Shown: positions 45,592 to 58,056 of the stretch, piece after piece | Numbering within the stretch: the first letter of the stretch is position 1 | Layout of the letters: every line of letters starts with the position of its first letter | From: Fennellomyces sp. T-0311 | Lineage: Eukaryota > Mucoromycota > Mucoromycetes > Mucorales > Lichtheimiaceae | Assembly (NCBI GenBank): GCA_025266875.1 | Contig: JALLLT010000049.1 | Span: 1-64,000, forward strand | Length of the DNA stretch: 64,000 nucleotides | Reading direction: 5' to 3' | Position numbers and translations under genes: made by a program | The notes under the pieces: generated by a model | What the model saw: only the letters and a program-made list of their open reading frames with translations | Databases searched by the model: none | What the model was told of the DNA's origin: nothing

Positions 45592-48408
45592 AACTCTTAT
45601 TTTTGTATCTGTAAATTTCAAAAAACACCATCCAAACGCATCTTCTTTTCTCAGTTCACAAATATATATATACGCAATCCTTTTGTATTCATACCACGCT
45701 TGGTCTGCGCTTGATGGGCGAGTCGGGCCAAGAGCCTGTATTCGCTGTATACTTGCACCTGCTTCTGCATAGGACACAGCATTGCTTTGCTACATCGCCG
45801 CACTACTTACTGCTAACCTGCTTCCCGAGGCAACAGCTCATCTTAGGAGGTTGGCGTCACTGCAGTACCAACTGCTTGCCTGTACTGTTCCATTCGACCA
45901 ACCGATTCGTTCCAGAGAATTTGCGTATCTCATCAACCACAGCCGAAAACTGGGATTCTTTTCGTTTGATTGTATACCTACAAAAAGTCGATCTACGGAC
46001 TCAAAAACGCTGCCGTGGACGTTGTCAAATGTATAGGTTAAAGATCTACAAACCCCCAGTATTTTGATTCAGCGCCATTACCATACGATCAAACCAGGAT
46101 CGTATATCGAGACTGACTGCCTTGAAGGATTCACGAGTACAAATGTAGAACCTTGCGATACAAAATGTGTTACTGGAGACAATAACATTCGAGCTTCGGC
46201 ATCTCTTTGAAACCTAACACTTATACCACCATGCATGCCAAGTAAATTTTGATTGCTTTTGATCCAAGCTTACATAATCCAAGGTTTCTACTTTTGAGAC
46301 GTTTATCTGTATATGTCAAAAGTCGAAAAATTGCTTGGCAAAATGTAGGAGACGTTCTCAGTTACTATCATACATGTTATGGAAAATCCATGGTGCATCC
46401 GTCGAAAAACTTGTCAAAATCCATGTGCACACCTACTCTAAAAATCGCTTGCCCAGCTCAAAAGTGCGTGTGAGCTGCACAGTTCGACACACCCATATTG
46501 AAAATTTACAACAGATTCTCGAAAATAAAGAAACCTCAATAGTCGCTACCTCTGAAAAAGAATGACTACGTACCCGATATACAGTCACTACCTAATTGTT
46601 GCCATGGTTACTAGACAACAACTATGTGTTGTGGAGCTTTTTCGTTGAAGTATGTATTAAAGATGACTTCATCAGAAGCTTTTTTTATATAATACCGTCC
46701 ATGTCCTATGTTTTTTCCTATTTGACTTTTCCACTTCCAAATTTGCCATTTACAGGTCCTGCTTTTGCTCAATTTCTTTCAAAATCGGCCATATCTTGGC
46801 TCAAACTCATGCTAGCAATACAAGCTAAACTGCCTCATAATACTTCTAACTGGGACTAGCCATTACAAAAATATAGCATGTCCCTTACCTGGGTCAATTT
46901 TTCTGTATCTTGGCAAAAGGTAAAAATCGTACATATCTGCATAAACGTTTCCTCCGCCGCTAGTTTGACCAGTTGATAAAACTACCTAATCCATCGTTAA
47001 ATTCTCTACAAAAATTGCTGATACTCTAAGGAGATCCAATCGCTGGATCAGCTTCGATTCAGTAAAAAAAACTCCAAGTTGATTTCCCAAGGGACTGGCC
47101 TTTTGGTTTCTCGACTTGCCGAATTTTTACTCGTATCTTTTTCATTTCATTTGTATGCTTTTCATCTTTATGTTCTTACATTCCAAACGCTTTTGGCCAA
47201 TTTTCGTTGGCAGGAGCTTATGCTTTTTTTCAGCCGTAACTCGATCCCAAATAATGTTGGAGACACAAACCCAATGGCTCTGCAGCAGACACGTTGTGGT
47301 GTATCTAATACAAAAGTGAAAGCGATTTCTCATTTCACAAAGTGTTTTGAAAATCTCATTCAAAGGTCAAAAATGCATCTCTTCCAAGTAAACCTTTTCC
47401 TCTGTCGTTAGTATTTCTCGTTTGTTTACATCATTGGATGGCCCTACTATTTCTCTATAAATGTACTTATATAACATCAAGAAGATCCAATCGTTTGATC
47501 GAATCGGTAAGCATGCTCAAAAGCATCTAGTGAACTTTGCTGCCAGTTCAAAACGACGAACGTAAAAAGTCTGTATCTTTATTCAGAATCAATGCTACAT
47601 GATGCTTTCGAAGCCATCTAATTTATATTTTCGCTTATCGGCCCAGATACACTTCTGAATCGCTGTAATCAGTTTGAACAAGCTACAGATTTTAGTTTTC
47701 GGCCTTAAGCTCGTCAGTTATGCCCGGATGGTCCTTGGATCTGACGTTTCGCGTATTTTTTCACTTTTGTTTCCACCACATACTTTTCGTCAAAAAGACA
47801 TGACTATAGCTGATATTTCCATATTTTTCAAGTTGGCTTTACACTAATCCACCTGTTACAATTAATTCTAAAAACCATCGGATGCAGTTTTGCTTTCTCT
47901 ATAAAGCACATCCGTATACAGATATGCCGATCATTGAAGCAAGTAGGGCAAATTATGAGAATAAAAGTTAGAGTTTTGAGCGAGGCGCACGAAGCTTTAA
48001 CCTTTGGTGGGTGTTGTCCCATTCTACACTCGGGAAACGTGCCTACGCATTCATTTTGGAGCTAGTGCTACATCGGAAGGCTGGGTGAAGCAAGTGGATG
48101 CCGAAGCATCAATGCGTGTCCCTACAGTGGGTTAGGTTCATGTTATATCGCTAGAGTCTTCCTGATAACCAATGATATTCGTAAGTCATATGACGTCAAG
48201 AGTCGTTACCTTGCATATTGTAACGCAAAGTTTCTTTACTTTCAATCCGATGCTGCATACCTTTCCAAAAGAAGCGCTGCGACGGGCCATCCACTGCCGG
48301 TGGCGACCGATATTCCGCGCTTATGGTACAGATTTGCGGAGTACCAACGATTTCAGATCTTCATATACGATCTCAAAGTGTCAAGCGCGGCGCTTTCACC
48401 CTACATCG
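45592..48408. other. Gene-free stretch with diverged long tandem repeats
   Basis: No supported gene. About 46905-47080 and 47360-47530 align with each other (shared words AGATCCAATCG...GATC, CTGTATCTT, CCTC.G.CG.TAGT), implying repeats about 455 bases apart; weaker related words occur at about 46300 and 47570. The start of this stretch is the 3' region of the glycosyltransferase gene, its end the HAL2 promoter. Confidence 0.4.
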
Positions 48409-49582
48409 ATGTCTGGTAAAAACATGCCATTGCGTTTCCTTGGCACAAAGACGCTAATTATTGGTTGGTAGCCCTTGCCACTGAACGATCCATCGCCATT
48501 CAAGCTGTGCTGCAGGCCAGCAAAGTTTGCCAATCTGTATTCCAACACCTTGTCGCGAACGAAACCCTGACCAAGGGTGACAAATCACCAGTTACTGGTA
48601 AAAAATAGCTTCAACAGCTTGTTCTTTCTGTATCAACATTGAACATTGTATTCTAGTTGCCGATTTCTCGGCGCAGGCCATCATTAACACATACCTCCAC
48701 AAGGCATTCCCTCAGGATCCTATTGTGGGTGAGGAAGATTCCAAAGATCTGCGTGGCGACACGGGCAAGGTGCTTCGCGAAAAGGTTCACTCGCTTACCA
48801 ACGGCGTTCTTGCCGACTCTGAAAAGCTCTCCGAAGAAGAGGTACAGTTGCTACGGTTTTACTAGTTGAAAACGGGGTTTTGTTAACTTCCATCATAGAT
48901 TTTGCAAGCAATTGATCGCGGTAACTATGCAGGTGGTTCAAAGGGTCGTCACTGGGCACTGGATCCTATTGATGGCACGAAAGGTTTTCTTCGTGGAGGA
49001 CAATACGCAGTATGCCTGGCATTAATCGTGGACGGTCAAGTCCAACTGGGTGTGATGGGTGCTCCCAACCTGCCTGTTGATCCCGCCAAGCCCGACGGCG
49101 AACTTGGCACTCTGTTCATTGCTGTTCGAGGCCAAGGCGCGCTCCAACGTTCGTTCAGCGATCCCACTGAAAAGAAGATTGAATTTGCCGACATCAACAC
49201 TACCGAAGAAGGCACCTTTTGCGAATCGGTGGAAGCTGGTCACTCGTCCCACGGTGACGCTGCTGAAATTGCCAAGCTGTTGGGTATTACCCGCCCTGCA
49301 GTCCGCATGGACAGCCAAGCAAAGTACTGCTCGATCTCACGTGGCGATGGTGACATCTACCTTCGCCTGCCAACAAGCAAGAGCTATGTCGAGAAGATCT
49401 GGGATCACGCGTCTGGTTCGTTGCTAGTAGAGGAAGCCGGAGGCAAGGTGACGGATATCTATGGCAAGCCATTGGACTTTTCGATTGGACGTACTTTGGA
49501 AGCCAACAAGGGCGTTATTGCTGCCAACACAAAGATCTTTGATCGCGTGCTGGATGCCGTTCAAAAAGTGCTCAAGCTGTAA
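48409..49582 (+). CDS. 3'(2'),5'-bisphosphate nucleotidase (HAL2/MET22 type)
   Basis: Removes the 3' phosphate of PAP/PAPS during sulfate assimilation; the enzymes of this family are lithium- and sodium-sensitive. Exons 48409-48415, 48472-48597, 48657-48841 and 48899-49582 give 333 residues, near the yeast size. The first coding exon is seven bases (Met, Ser, one base); removing its intron yields the family-typical start MSALATERSIAIQAV. Metal-binding motifs are present: VGEED at about 68-72, DPIDGTKGF at 128-136 and WDHASG at about 274. SPVTVADFSAQ is formed by the second intron. No defects seen. Confidence 0.93.
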
Positions 49583-49624
49583 AGACGCGAGAAAATGTAT
49601 ATATTTCGATTTTTCATATATAAA

Positions 49625-51048
49625 TTAAGACGACTCGTAGGTCCACATCTCGGCTATAGCATCATAAGGTGTCTGCTCCCGTTGTATCGGTTCTGTAGCA
49701 GTATCCGTCATCTAGGCGGAATGAGTTATCTCGTGTACACAGGAGTAAACATTTAAACATACCTTTTCGAGCTTGGGCACGGTCAAATTCTGCTTAAAGT
49801 TATCATATAAACCAACGACCAGTGTGGTCCAGACATCATCGTCCATGACATTAGCAGGTCCTGGTCGAAGGATACGCGTTTTGGATTTAATAGCCTGAAT
49901 GTTCGTCAATATCAATTTGGTGTTAGTAGAGATAACCTAGGATCCGTGATTACCTCGATGGTTGCCGATGCAATCTGGCTGGTTTCGCTTGGCTTTTCAG
50001 GCGTATCTTTCTGGACAACCATCTTTTGGATTGATCGGGCGATGAGGGGTATGTATCGCGTGTATTCTGCGAGTTGCTATGGAATATGTCAGCACCCGAT
50101 CGGCGGGTTGGTATAAGCGAGTTTACCGCAGTATACTCGGGCGAAAAGATCAACGGGTACTTGGGACCGATGATGTCGCATATAATCTGGAAGATGGCAT
50201 TGCATAGGTATTCACGTATGCCTTCGTCTGATTCCTTTAATGCTTCAGTTAGTCGAGAAGGATGTGTTAAGTCATAGGTCGTTATGGATATGACACCATC
50301 AATAGCTGCTTCTCTTCCTCAGCACATGTACGTTGAAAAAGGATATTTTTTGTTTCCCACTCCATGGTCAGATGCATTTGAGCAAGATTGCCATATGATG
50401 CCGGTCGTTTCAGTAGAAAGGACAAAGGTGGGAAGGATGATGATGTTCGTGCAGACCGGAACTGATAGCCTGCAACGTAAGAGTCAGATTATTATTGCCG
50501 GTCGAAACCAGTAAACCTAATGTGAACATGGCATTACATTGGATATGGGAGCGCTCAGGATTGGATGGCTGCTCGCACTTTAATCCACAATGGTCCATGA
50601 TCTAAATAAGGCGTATGTAAGGTGGACATGACCTTGACTTGCGCACGAACCGTTTGCAAAGGATACTGCATCCAAGCCATACTATCTGCGTAATCAAGTC
50701 CATTCACTGTGCTGTCGCAGTATAACAAAAAGAATGGCGTGTTAAGGGTTGAGAGATGTCTGTAATACTATCGTTGAACAAAAAGGATATTTTAATGACC
50801 AAGAGTCCATTTTGCAGCACAATGTCCAGCTTCGCAAGAGAAGAGGGTCTGTTAGTGTGAACGTGAAAGGGATACTCGATATCCACCACGCATAACACAC
50901 GGAGCGAGGTGAAAAGGTCGCTCTCTCCAGGCAGCTGGATCCTTGACTTCTTTTGGCGTGAGTCCGAGGTTGTGATATCCACTGCAATCTTTTCGCTACA
51001 GCAATGGCTGGGAGATTCAGTTTGGGAGGCCTTGTGGCAAGGTGGCAT
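49625..51048 (-). CDS. Multi-exon gene, unrecognised
   Basis: Starts at an ATG at 51048 and ends at TAA 49627-49625, sharing a short divergent promoter region with the NUFIP gene. At least eight exons can be joined in frame with 55-75-base introns. Readable parts include SLRVLCVVDIEYPFHVH, HLSTLNTPFFLLYCDS, MAWMQYPLQTVRAQVK, FLLKRPASYGNLAQMHL, REYLCNAIFQIICDIIGP, LAEYTRYIPLIARSIQ, DDDVWTTLVVGLYDNF and a C terminus ending in AEMWTYESS. The pattern suggests a helical protein of about 390 residues. Some joins, especially near 50290 and 50820, are tentative. No family could be named with confidence; a helical-repeat scaffold is a guess. Confidence 0.55.
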
Positions 51049-51228
51049 GGTTGGAGAGGAAAAAGAAAAGAAGAGACAACAGTACCGCCATCGAAATACA
51101 ACTCAATCCAGTGCCAGCGTGTGCCTGCGTGAAGTGACAAGGATGGTTGCACAAAACGCTTGTTGTTCAAGCAAAAGCAAGTTACTCCGAATACTTCAAA
51201 AAGTTTTTTTCCGGTTCCACATTAACTA

Positions 51229-52581
51229 ATGTCCTATTCGTGGCAAGCAAACGATCCGAACTGGCAATGGAGTCAGCAGTATTATCAACAAGTGTCACAG
51301 CCCGCGTACTCGGCCAATTACTACCAACAAGCGCCTGAATCCGGATCCATTGTTCACCATTTGCAGTCTCAGACACAGCAACGACAGAATTTGGGAGCAC
51401 TGGCAGCAGCCTCGATCTCGTCTGTACTACGCCCTCCACAAGCAACCGCACCCTATGACCAGACGTACGCCGATTATACCCAACGATCCGTCGTAGCCTA
51501 CGATGATCTTTCAACCAACGCCGCACAAAGGTATGCGGACAAACGGCTCGAACCGAATAAGGTCTTTAACGTGTGGATCGTGATAGTACATTTTGCTGCA
51601 ATCGATGGTACAAGTCTGCCAAAGCAGTAGAGCAACACATGTCGCAACACATGCAGTGCCCAGATTGCGCGTTTTCGGGCATAAAGACGATTCTGGACGA
51701 GCACTTGGCAGTAGAGCACGGCAAAGGAGAATCTAAAAAGTAGGTTGCGCGTGTGAAATATGGACTTTTTCTGACCAAGTGTGCACACAAAGGAGCAAAC
51801 CGGACGGTGTTGCCCCACCCAATGCACCCAAACTCGATACGCCGGAAGCATTGGCTGCTTGGATCGCTGAGCGTAAAAAGAACTGGCCTTCGCAAGCTAA
51901 CGTTGAGCGCAAGGTATGTGCAATTGTGGGGCTGACATACAAAGTATACGTACATTAAGCTATTACTTTAGAAAAAAGAGGAGGAAGAGCGGAAGGCTCG
52001 CGGGCAACTTCCTGAATCCAAAAGCAAAAAACGGAAGCGAGATGAGGATGTGCCAAAACAGGAAGGCGCGCTGGGTGCGCTGGGCGGGTACCAGTCGGAC
52101 AGCAGTGACAAAGATGATGAGAGTGAGGATGGAAGCATCGATCTTGAACGAGACGCTGTTACATCAAAAGATCCATCCAGTATGGGCAAAATTGCGCTGC
52201 CAGAAAAGCCGCACAAGGCTGGTCCTCGATGTCGGCACTTTATGAGAGGATCGTGTCGATATGGAGACAGCTGTCGCTACATACATGAAAAGCCTTCGGT
52301 ATGGTGATGCACTACGTGTACCTAAGCGAAACTGATGATTGCTAACTGGGTTGGGTATGTAGCACCCACAACAGCAGAGAAAAGATGTTCCCAGGCCAGT
52401 CCAGAAGCGGCCGAATCTTTTGCGAAAGGTAAGAAAGTACACCAATGAAGCGTAATCCAAGGTTCTAACTATAGCTGTTGACCAGCTACTGGAGAAGGAG
52501 ATCCAGCATGAAAACAGTGTTATCCTGCAATGTTTTCGCCATATTGTGGATAACGATTTTTATGGTAAGGGGCCAAAATAA
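51229..52581 (+). CDS. NUFIP1-like protein (snoRNP assembly factor) with CCCH finger
   Basis: Exons 51229-51530, 51587-51739, 51793-51913, 51972-52298, 52363-52428 and 52486-52581 give 354 residues. A Gln/Tyr-rich N terminus is followed by a Cys/His region (CCNRWYKSAKAVEQH...HMQCPDC), then the NUFIP core (LDTPEALAAWIAERKKNWPS), a Lys/Glu-rich segment with KKRKR, an acidic stretch, one CCCH finger (C-x7-C-x5-C-x3-H, CRHFMRGSC...) and a conserved C-terminal helix (LLEKEIQHENSVILQ). NUFIP/Rsa1 proteins act with the R2TP complex in box C/D snoRNP assembly in the nucleus. The acceptor at 52485 is chosen because it keeps the C-terminal helix in frame. Confidence 0.88.
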
Positions 52582-52835
52582 CTCTTCACTATTTTTTGCC
52601 TTGCTCCAATATAGTATCATATTCATCACATTTTTTGCATGCTTTCATATTGATTAATACATGTCACCTTCAACACTCGATCGCATTATGTTTAAACACA
52701 CATATACGAATGAAAAACTCTCTGTAATAATAATGATAACGTCTCTTTGAAACAAAAGCAACGATGGAGCGTTAAGCATATTGTCACTCATCGTCCCTCT
52801 TCCAGTCATTTTTCCCGGTCGCCTCCATACTTCCA

Positions 52836-54330
52836 CTATTTGTCATCTTCGCCATCGAAGCCGTCCTCGACTGGAATAAGTACTGGCTTGGTAGTAGTTC
52901 CTATATTGGTTATAGTCAAGCCATCAGATGTATATGTTGTGATATAAGTATCTTCTATCGTTGTACTAAACGTAGTAGATGGCTCAGTTACAGTTATAGT
53001 GGTACGTGCCACTGTATGATCCTGTGTTGCCGTAGTGGTAGAAACGTTTGTCATTGTCTCTTTGGTGGTTGTCTGAAGGGTACAGTTTGAGCTTTCTTCT
53101 GTCGACAGGCATTCGGATACTGTAATGAGATCGTGGGTTGGGGCACAGCCAGTGTGTGTACTACACAGAAAACTTTTACAGACATCCCTAACATCGCTTA
53201 TACACCCAGATCCAAATAGCTTACCTCTAATGGGCGCTGAACTGCAAGTATTGGAGATTGTACTTACAGATAATGTTAGCCTTTTATAAACTCATATGTC
53301 ATCAATGCCCACCTCCATAGTCCAAATAAATCTTTCAAAAGAGGTATACGTTGTTATTCGTATAGATGATGCTAAATAAATTATCACGGGCATTATTCAT
53401 TAAGATGCCTTTGATATCAACAGGGTAGAGACTGTAAATGAGAATGAATTACACTGATATGCTAGAAATAAGCTTACATCGATTACTATTGTTTCTGCAT
53501 CATCGAAAATTTCAGGATTATGTGGCCTAGTCCATGAAGCTCCACCAAGCCCAAATCCCATCAATTACAGATATTTCTCCTTCGAGCAGTCTCGGACACG
53601 CTACAGTATCTGTCGCACAGACTTCGCATATGTTGAGAGTTGTCATACGGTAAGGGAACTCGCAGACGTTCCAATCGGCGAGATGACATCATCAATGTCA
53701 AGTCTTAGATCCCGAGAAAGACTTATCAGATACTTGGATGCCTCATAAACACCTTTTCTGACATCATCGGATTGGACCTTGCTGTCAGCGAACGGGAATA
53801 TATCGCACTGGTCACCGTTTACGGTTACCCTATCTACGCTTGGATCGGGTAAAAACGCATTACCGTTTACGGAGACTGGATAATCAAAATTGCTTTGTGT
53901 ACCGACAAGAAAGCCATAGTTATAGATATCATCCGCCACACCCGCACTGCAAACAGGGGCACCGTTATTTATAGCGCTCGCAAGTTCAAAGTCCACCGTG
54001 TCTCCGGCAACTGGGAAGGAGATGTCGCTTTTCATAGTATAAGTGTTCAGATTTGAAAACATTCCGAAATGATTGAACTAGCGCAGCAAAAAGGTTAGTG
54101 AAGATGTGTTAGCTAATTGAATCATTGATTCGTACGATATCAGCCATTAAGCTCTGGCCTCTCTGGTTCAGGGGAGACGCGCTCTTAATTTTGTTCTCAT
54201 CGTCTTGTCTTCTCCATAATTTATCAGCGTTGGATGCATCGGTGGTATTTGTGCAACGGAGTGAAACCAAAGCGGCCTCTGCAGTTGCACCAAGTAAAAA
54301 CAACGATGACACCCAAATAATCGAATGCCT
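52836..54330 (-). pseudogene. Choice-of-anchor A/adhesin-like secreted protein, inactivated copy (array member 1)
   Basis: Clear paralogue of the gene at 55949-58056. The signal-peptide exon aligns codon by codon (HSIIW...LLGATAEAAL), but the start codon is AGG (54330-54328) instead of ATG. The intron to FNHFGMF is kept. The domain exon (about 53643-54083: FPVAGDTVDFELASA, YNYGFLVGT, VSVNGNAFL) suffers a frameshift at about 53665 and a second at about 53555, after which PHNPEIFDDAETIVID is again readable. The third exon has lost its first part, keeping only a stretch near 53345-53430. The Thr-rich tail (STTTATQDHTVARTTITVTE) ends at 52836. A dead or dying gene. Confidence 0.8.
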
Positions 54331-54342
54331 GTTGCGTAAAAG

Positions 54343-55187
54343 ACTATTTTGCTAGCAAAGGTGTATGCCTGTGCAGCATACTTGGAAGCTTTTTCATACT
54401 ATACTGATTACTTTTGGGCAATTTAGAATATTCATTTGTTAGAGAATGGTTTTATTCAAGTAGCACATTACTCTGGTTGAGATCTAAAGCCACATACGTA
54501 GCAAAGAATGCGAGAATGTATAAGCAAGCTAATGCGTGGATAGGTATTGACAACAGATTGCAACACTGCTATACAAGCAAGAGTTTCCAGAGTACAAGAA
54601 GAACCTTCAGTTCAGTATCGAGAATCTAGTATGTGTGGTTCACTAGGCATTGCCTTACATTTTGAGTATATTTATGACACACGAAGTGCAATTACAGCAT
54701 GCTGTACGTATTAAAGTATATTTACGACAACACTTTAAATATACATACTACATGCGTTAACTCAATAAACTTCACCACTTTCACATATTCAGAATAGATT
54801 TTAAATACCATCCAATAGCGGCGATCCCCATTTACTGTATATGTGAGATCGCACAAGGTTGCTATTCAAATTAAAAGATAGTAAAGTGGTGCGGTTATGC
54901 AAGTAGTTCAAATTTGATTACATACGAAGGAATCTGACAGCTAGGGGTTAGTTGTTTTGTAAACGTTGCTAAAATACATGTGGGTGAGGATTAAAGCACT
55001 TACGAATTGTCATTAATAAACGTTCAATGTTCGTAACATACGCATAGAATGTCATACAAACACATGTCACGAATACATAACCAAATCATTCAAAGTGGTG
55101 TACAAAATGCATATTTATACTTCTTTATTACTATGGGCTATTCACTCTTTCTCATCGCTCTTACTTATTTAACGTGCTGCTGTCCAC
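54343..55187. other. Gene-free stretch between array members
   Basis: AT-rich; no supported gene. Confidence 0.4.
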
Positions 55188-55448
55188 TCACCTAGTAGTA
55201 ATGATAAAACTTTCGTAGCTGACCGATTTTGATCTCAGCGAAGATGCTACTACACCGGACACCCGTGATTTCTTCCTATGCGGATGGGATGTCCAAAACT
55301 GCAAGGTAAAGTAAATACAAAGTGGAACGAAGAGAATGATCGAACCAAGCATAAACGCGCGGATGAGGAATAAAACGGGTGGGGGGAAGTGGACGTTCAC
55401 TGTACGTACGTTCTCATTACCGCATGGCAAGAGTAGAGCTAATTCCAT
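55188..55448 (-). CDS. Candidate small single-pass membrane protein
   Basis: An ATG-initiated frame of 86 residues with one strong membrane segment (AFMLGSIILFVPLCIYFTL) and a basic, Ser-rich tail (HPHRKKSRVSGVVASSLRSK). The size, the codon-like composition and the positive-inside arrangement are plausible, but no family is recognised and no intron or promoter supports it. Confidence 0.3.
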   Translation of the reverse strand: MELALLLPCGNENVRTVNVHFPPPVLFLIRAFMLGSIILFVPLCIYFTLQFWTSHPHRKKSRVSGVVASSLRSKSVSYESFIITTR

Positions 55449-55556
55449 TAAAGTTTACACTAGGCGGTGACTGACATTGATGGTGGCATATCTCACATTT
55501 CGATATTAGAATGAGGAGATGCCTTGTCGTTAGAGTTTTTCCTCTTGTATTAGGAG

Positions 55557-55797
55557 AGTTCAATGAACCTTCGTAGGATTATAAACATAAAAAAAGTGAA
55601 GTTGAGTATTCGATTATCTTCTACACGGAAGACCTTTATGACTTCCAAAAGTTATACAACAATTGTAATATAAACTTTTTATAAAGCTATCAAAGGAAAC
55701 TACTATTACCTTGTTATTACGCTCATATGGAAAAAGATCTCTTCCATGTTTTGTTAGGGTCATATAAACGTTCACTGAACTCCACTATTATGCATGT
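55557..55797 (+). repeat. Dispersed repeat, copy 2
   Basis: Aligns with 37748-37976 in the same direction, about 230 bases with many substitutions. Lies between a small possible gene and the large array member. No coding capacity. Confidence 0.7.
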
Positions 55798-55948
55798 ACA
55801 GCTCTATTTATATAACTTTAAATAAATTAGTTTTCATTTATTAGATATGTCTTATTATATGTAGAGATGGGTGTGTAGCCATAACTATCTAACAATTTAT
55901 AGCGTGGTACATACAACGTGATTATTGGTTCCTTGACTTATATTCGGT

Positions 55949-58056
55949 TTAGCTTTCCCAGTCATCATCTCTCCAGTCGTCGTCTCTCCAGTCGTCGTCT
56001 CTCCAGTCGTCATCTCTCCAGTCATCATCTCCCCGGTCATGATCGTGCCAGTCACCATCTTTCCAGTCATCATGTCGCCAATTACCATGTCTCCTGTCAC
56101 CTTCTTCCAAGTCGTCAAAGCTATTCTGTACAGGCACAAAAACTGGCTTAGCAGTAGTTACAATGTTGGTAACAGTTGACCCGCTGGAAGTGTAAGTCGT
56201 AGTATAGATTTGCGTTGTCGTAGTAGCTACTGTGGAAGTAGCATCCTGGGTAACAGTGACAGTGGTGCTACCAATTGTGCGCTTTTCAGTGGTAGTCTCT
56301 GTTGTAAGATCGGTTGTAGTGGTGGATCCTGATATTGCGGTGGTAATATCTGTAATGGTTTTGGTTGTCGTAGTCTCAGGAGTACAAGTTGTACTGTCAG
56401 ATGATTCGGAAGTCGAGCTTTCGGACGATGAGCTTTCATCACTTGTAGAACTTTCTTCGGATGATGAACTTTCATCACTTGTAGAGCTTTCTTCGGATGA
56501 TGAACTTTCATCACTTGTAGAGCTTTCTTCGGATGATGAACTTTCATCACTTGTAGAGCTTTCTTCGGATGATGAGCTTTCATCACTTGTAGAGCTTTCT
56601 TCGGATGATGAGCTTTCATCGCTTGTTGAGCTTTCTTCGGATGATGAGCTCTCATCACTTGTAGAGCTTTCTTCGGAAGACGAGCTTTCTTCGGAAGACG
56701 AGCTTTCTTCGGAAGACGAGCTTTCTTCGGAAGACGAGCTTTCTTCGGACGATGAACTCTCTGACGAGGTAGGCTCATATCCCTCGACTGGAAGGCATGC
56801 GGTATAGGAACCACATGAAAAATCGTCGAATGTACCAATTTGAATTACGTCTTCATTTGAGAATACCTTGCCGCCAATCCTACCAATGGAAGAAAACACA
56901 CCTAGGTATCTTGTTAAACACTTTCAAAATCAGTCTCGGTATGACTTTTTCTCACCTCCATATGACAAAATTAAACCTTCAAATACAGTAGCTATGGTAT
57001 TTGAAAATTGGACGTGATATTCGGTGTAGCCACTATCCATAAAATTTCCATTCGTGTCCACAGCATAAAGATTGAAAATTGTTTTACAATTTTTAAGCTT
57101 CAGACTAGGATTGGTACGCAAAAACGTAGTCGTGTCTTCTGTTTGTGGTATCTGAATTCAGATTTTAACATATATCCATGACGGATTTTCTCGCTGAAAG
57201 AGAAGTGTACTTACATTGATGACCACAGTCTCTGCATCATCCAGGATTTCTGGATTTGTTGGGCCTTGCCACGAGGATCCACCAGCCCAGATTCCTCCAA
57301 TTTCTGATAGATCATCAACACTTAATCCTGAGCATGTTCGGCTTCCGTCTGCAGGTGTGTCACATGAGTTCAGGGTCATGACACGGAAGTGAGGATTTTG
57401 TTGCGTGCGAATCTGGGTGATTTCACCAGCCGTGTCGATCTTCAAATCTGGGCGGAGTTCGGCAAGGAATTTGGATGCGGTGCGAATGCCACTTTTGATC
57501 GTTGCAAAGTCCACCAAACCACTGCTAACTGAATTTTTGGCGCATTGGCTCCCACTGACAGCAACGTCTGTGTTGCTGGGGTTGACTAAAAATGCGTTTC
57601 CATTGACAGTGACTTGTGCCCTAATATCCTCTGTGGTACCGACAACGAGACCGTAGTTGTATACGTCCGCCACACCACCCGAGCAGTCTGATCCAGCATT
57701 TCCATTGATAGTGAGCGCGGCTGAGTTGCTAAATGTATTCCCTGCAACTGCAAAGGGAAGAGTGTTTGATGTAGTTGACGCTATATCCCCAGCAAGCATT
57801 CCAAAGTGATTGAACTAGCAAGTGAATGTCAATAAGGATAATTTGATAAAGAGATTTCTCTTACAATATCTGCCAATGTGCTTTGACCAGGCGTTGAGAG
57901 AGGGCATACAACGATGTCATCGGACGATTGTCTCTCCCACAGTTGATGGTAGGGATATGAATTGGTCGTGTTAAAAGAGTGGCTGCGAGGTACCAGAGCA
58001 GCTTCGGTGGTAGCACCAAGTACGAGTAGCACCGATGCCCAAATGACGGAATGCAT
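55949..58056 (-). CDS. Choice-of-anchor A/adhesin-like secreted protein with Ser/Glu and Asp-Trp repeats (array member 2)
   Basis: Exons 57865-58056, 57215-57814, 56956-57151 and 55949-56901 give 646 residues. A signal peptide (about 1-20) is followed by a globular region beginning FNHFGMLAGDI with a repeated-Gly beta pattern (AVAGNTFSNSAALTINGNA, YNYGLVVGT, VTVNGNAFL, NPEILDDAETVVIN), resembling choice-of-anchor A or fungal adhesin domains. Residues about 377-540 are almost pure Ser/Glu/Asp repeats (SSSSEE, SSTSDE), then a Thr-rich stalk, then five RDDDW units at the C terminus. No GPI signal is seen, so it is probably secreted or held by its repeats. The name of the fold is an inference from pattern; function (adhesion, surface coating) is not shown. 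Confidence 0.75.
56400..56765. repeat. Tandem coding repeats of the Ser/Glu linker
   Basis: Two kinds of unit (about 18 and 42 bases, tcttcggaagacgagct and the longer tcatcacttgtagagctttc type) in at least a dozen copies, some identical. Such an array can expand and contract by slippage. Confidence 0.85.

Noticed and set aside
53643..54062. Treating array member 1 as an intact gene
   Set aside because: Alignment with member 2 shows the lost start codon and two frameshifts.
56232..56807. Plus-strand frame of ELSSDDE-like repeats
   Set aside because: It mirrors the repetitive exon of array member 2, whose spliced minus-strand structure is well supported.
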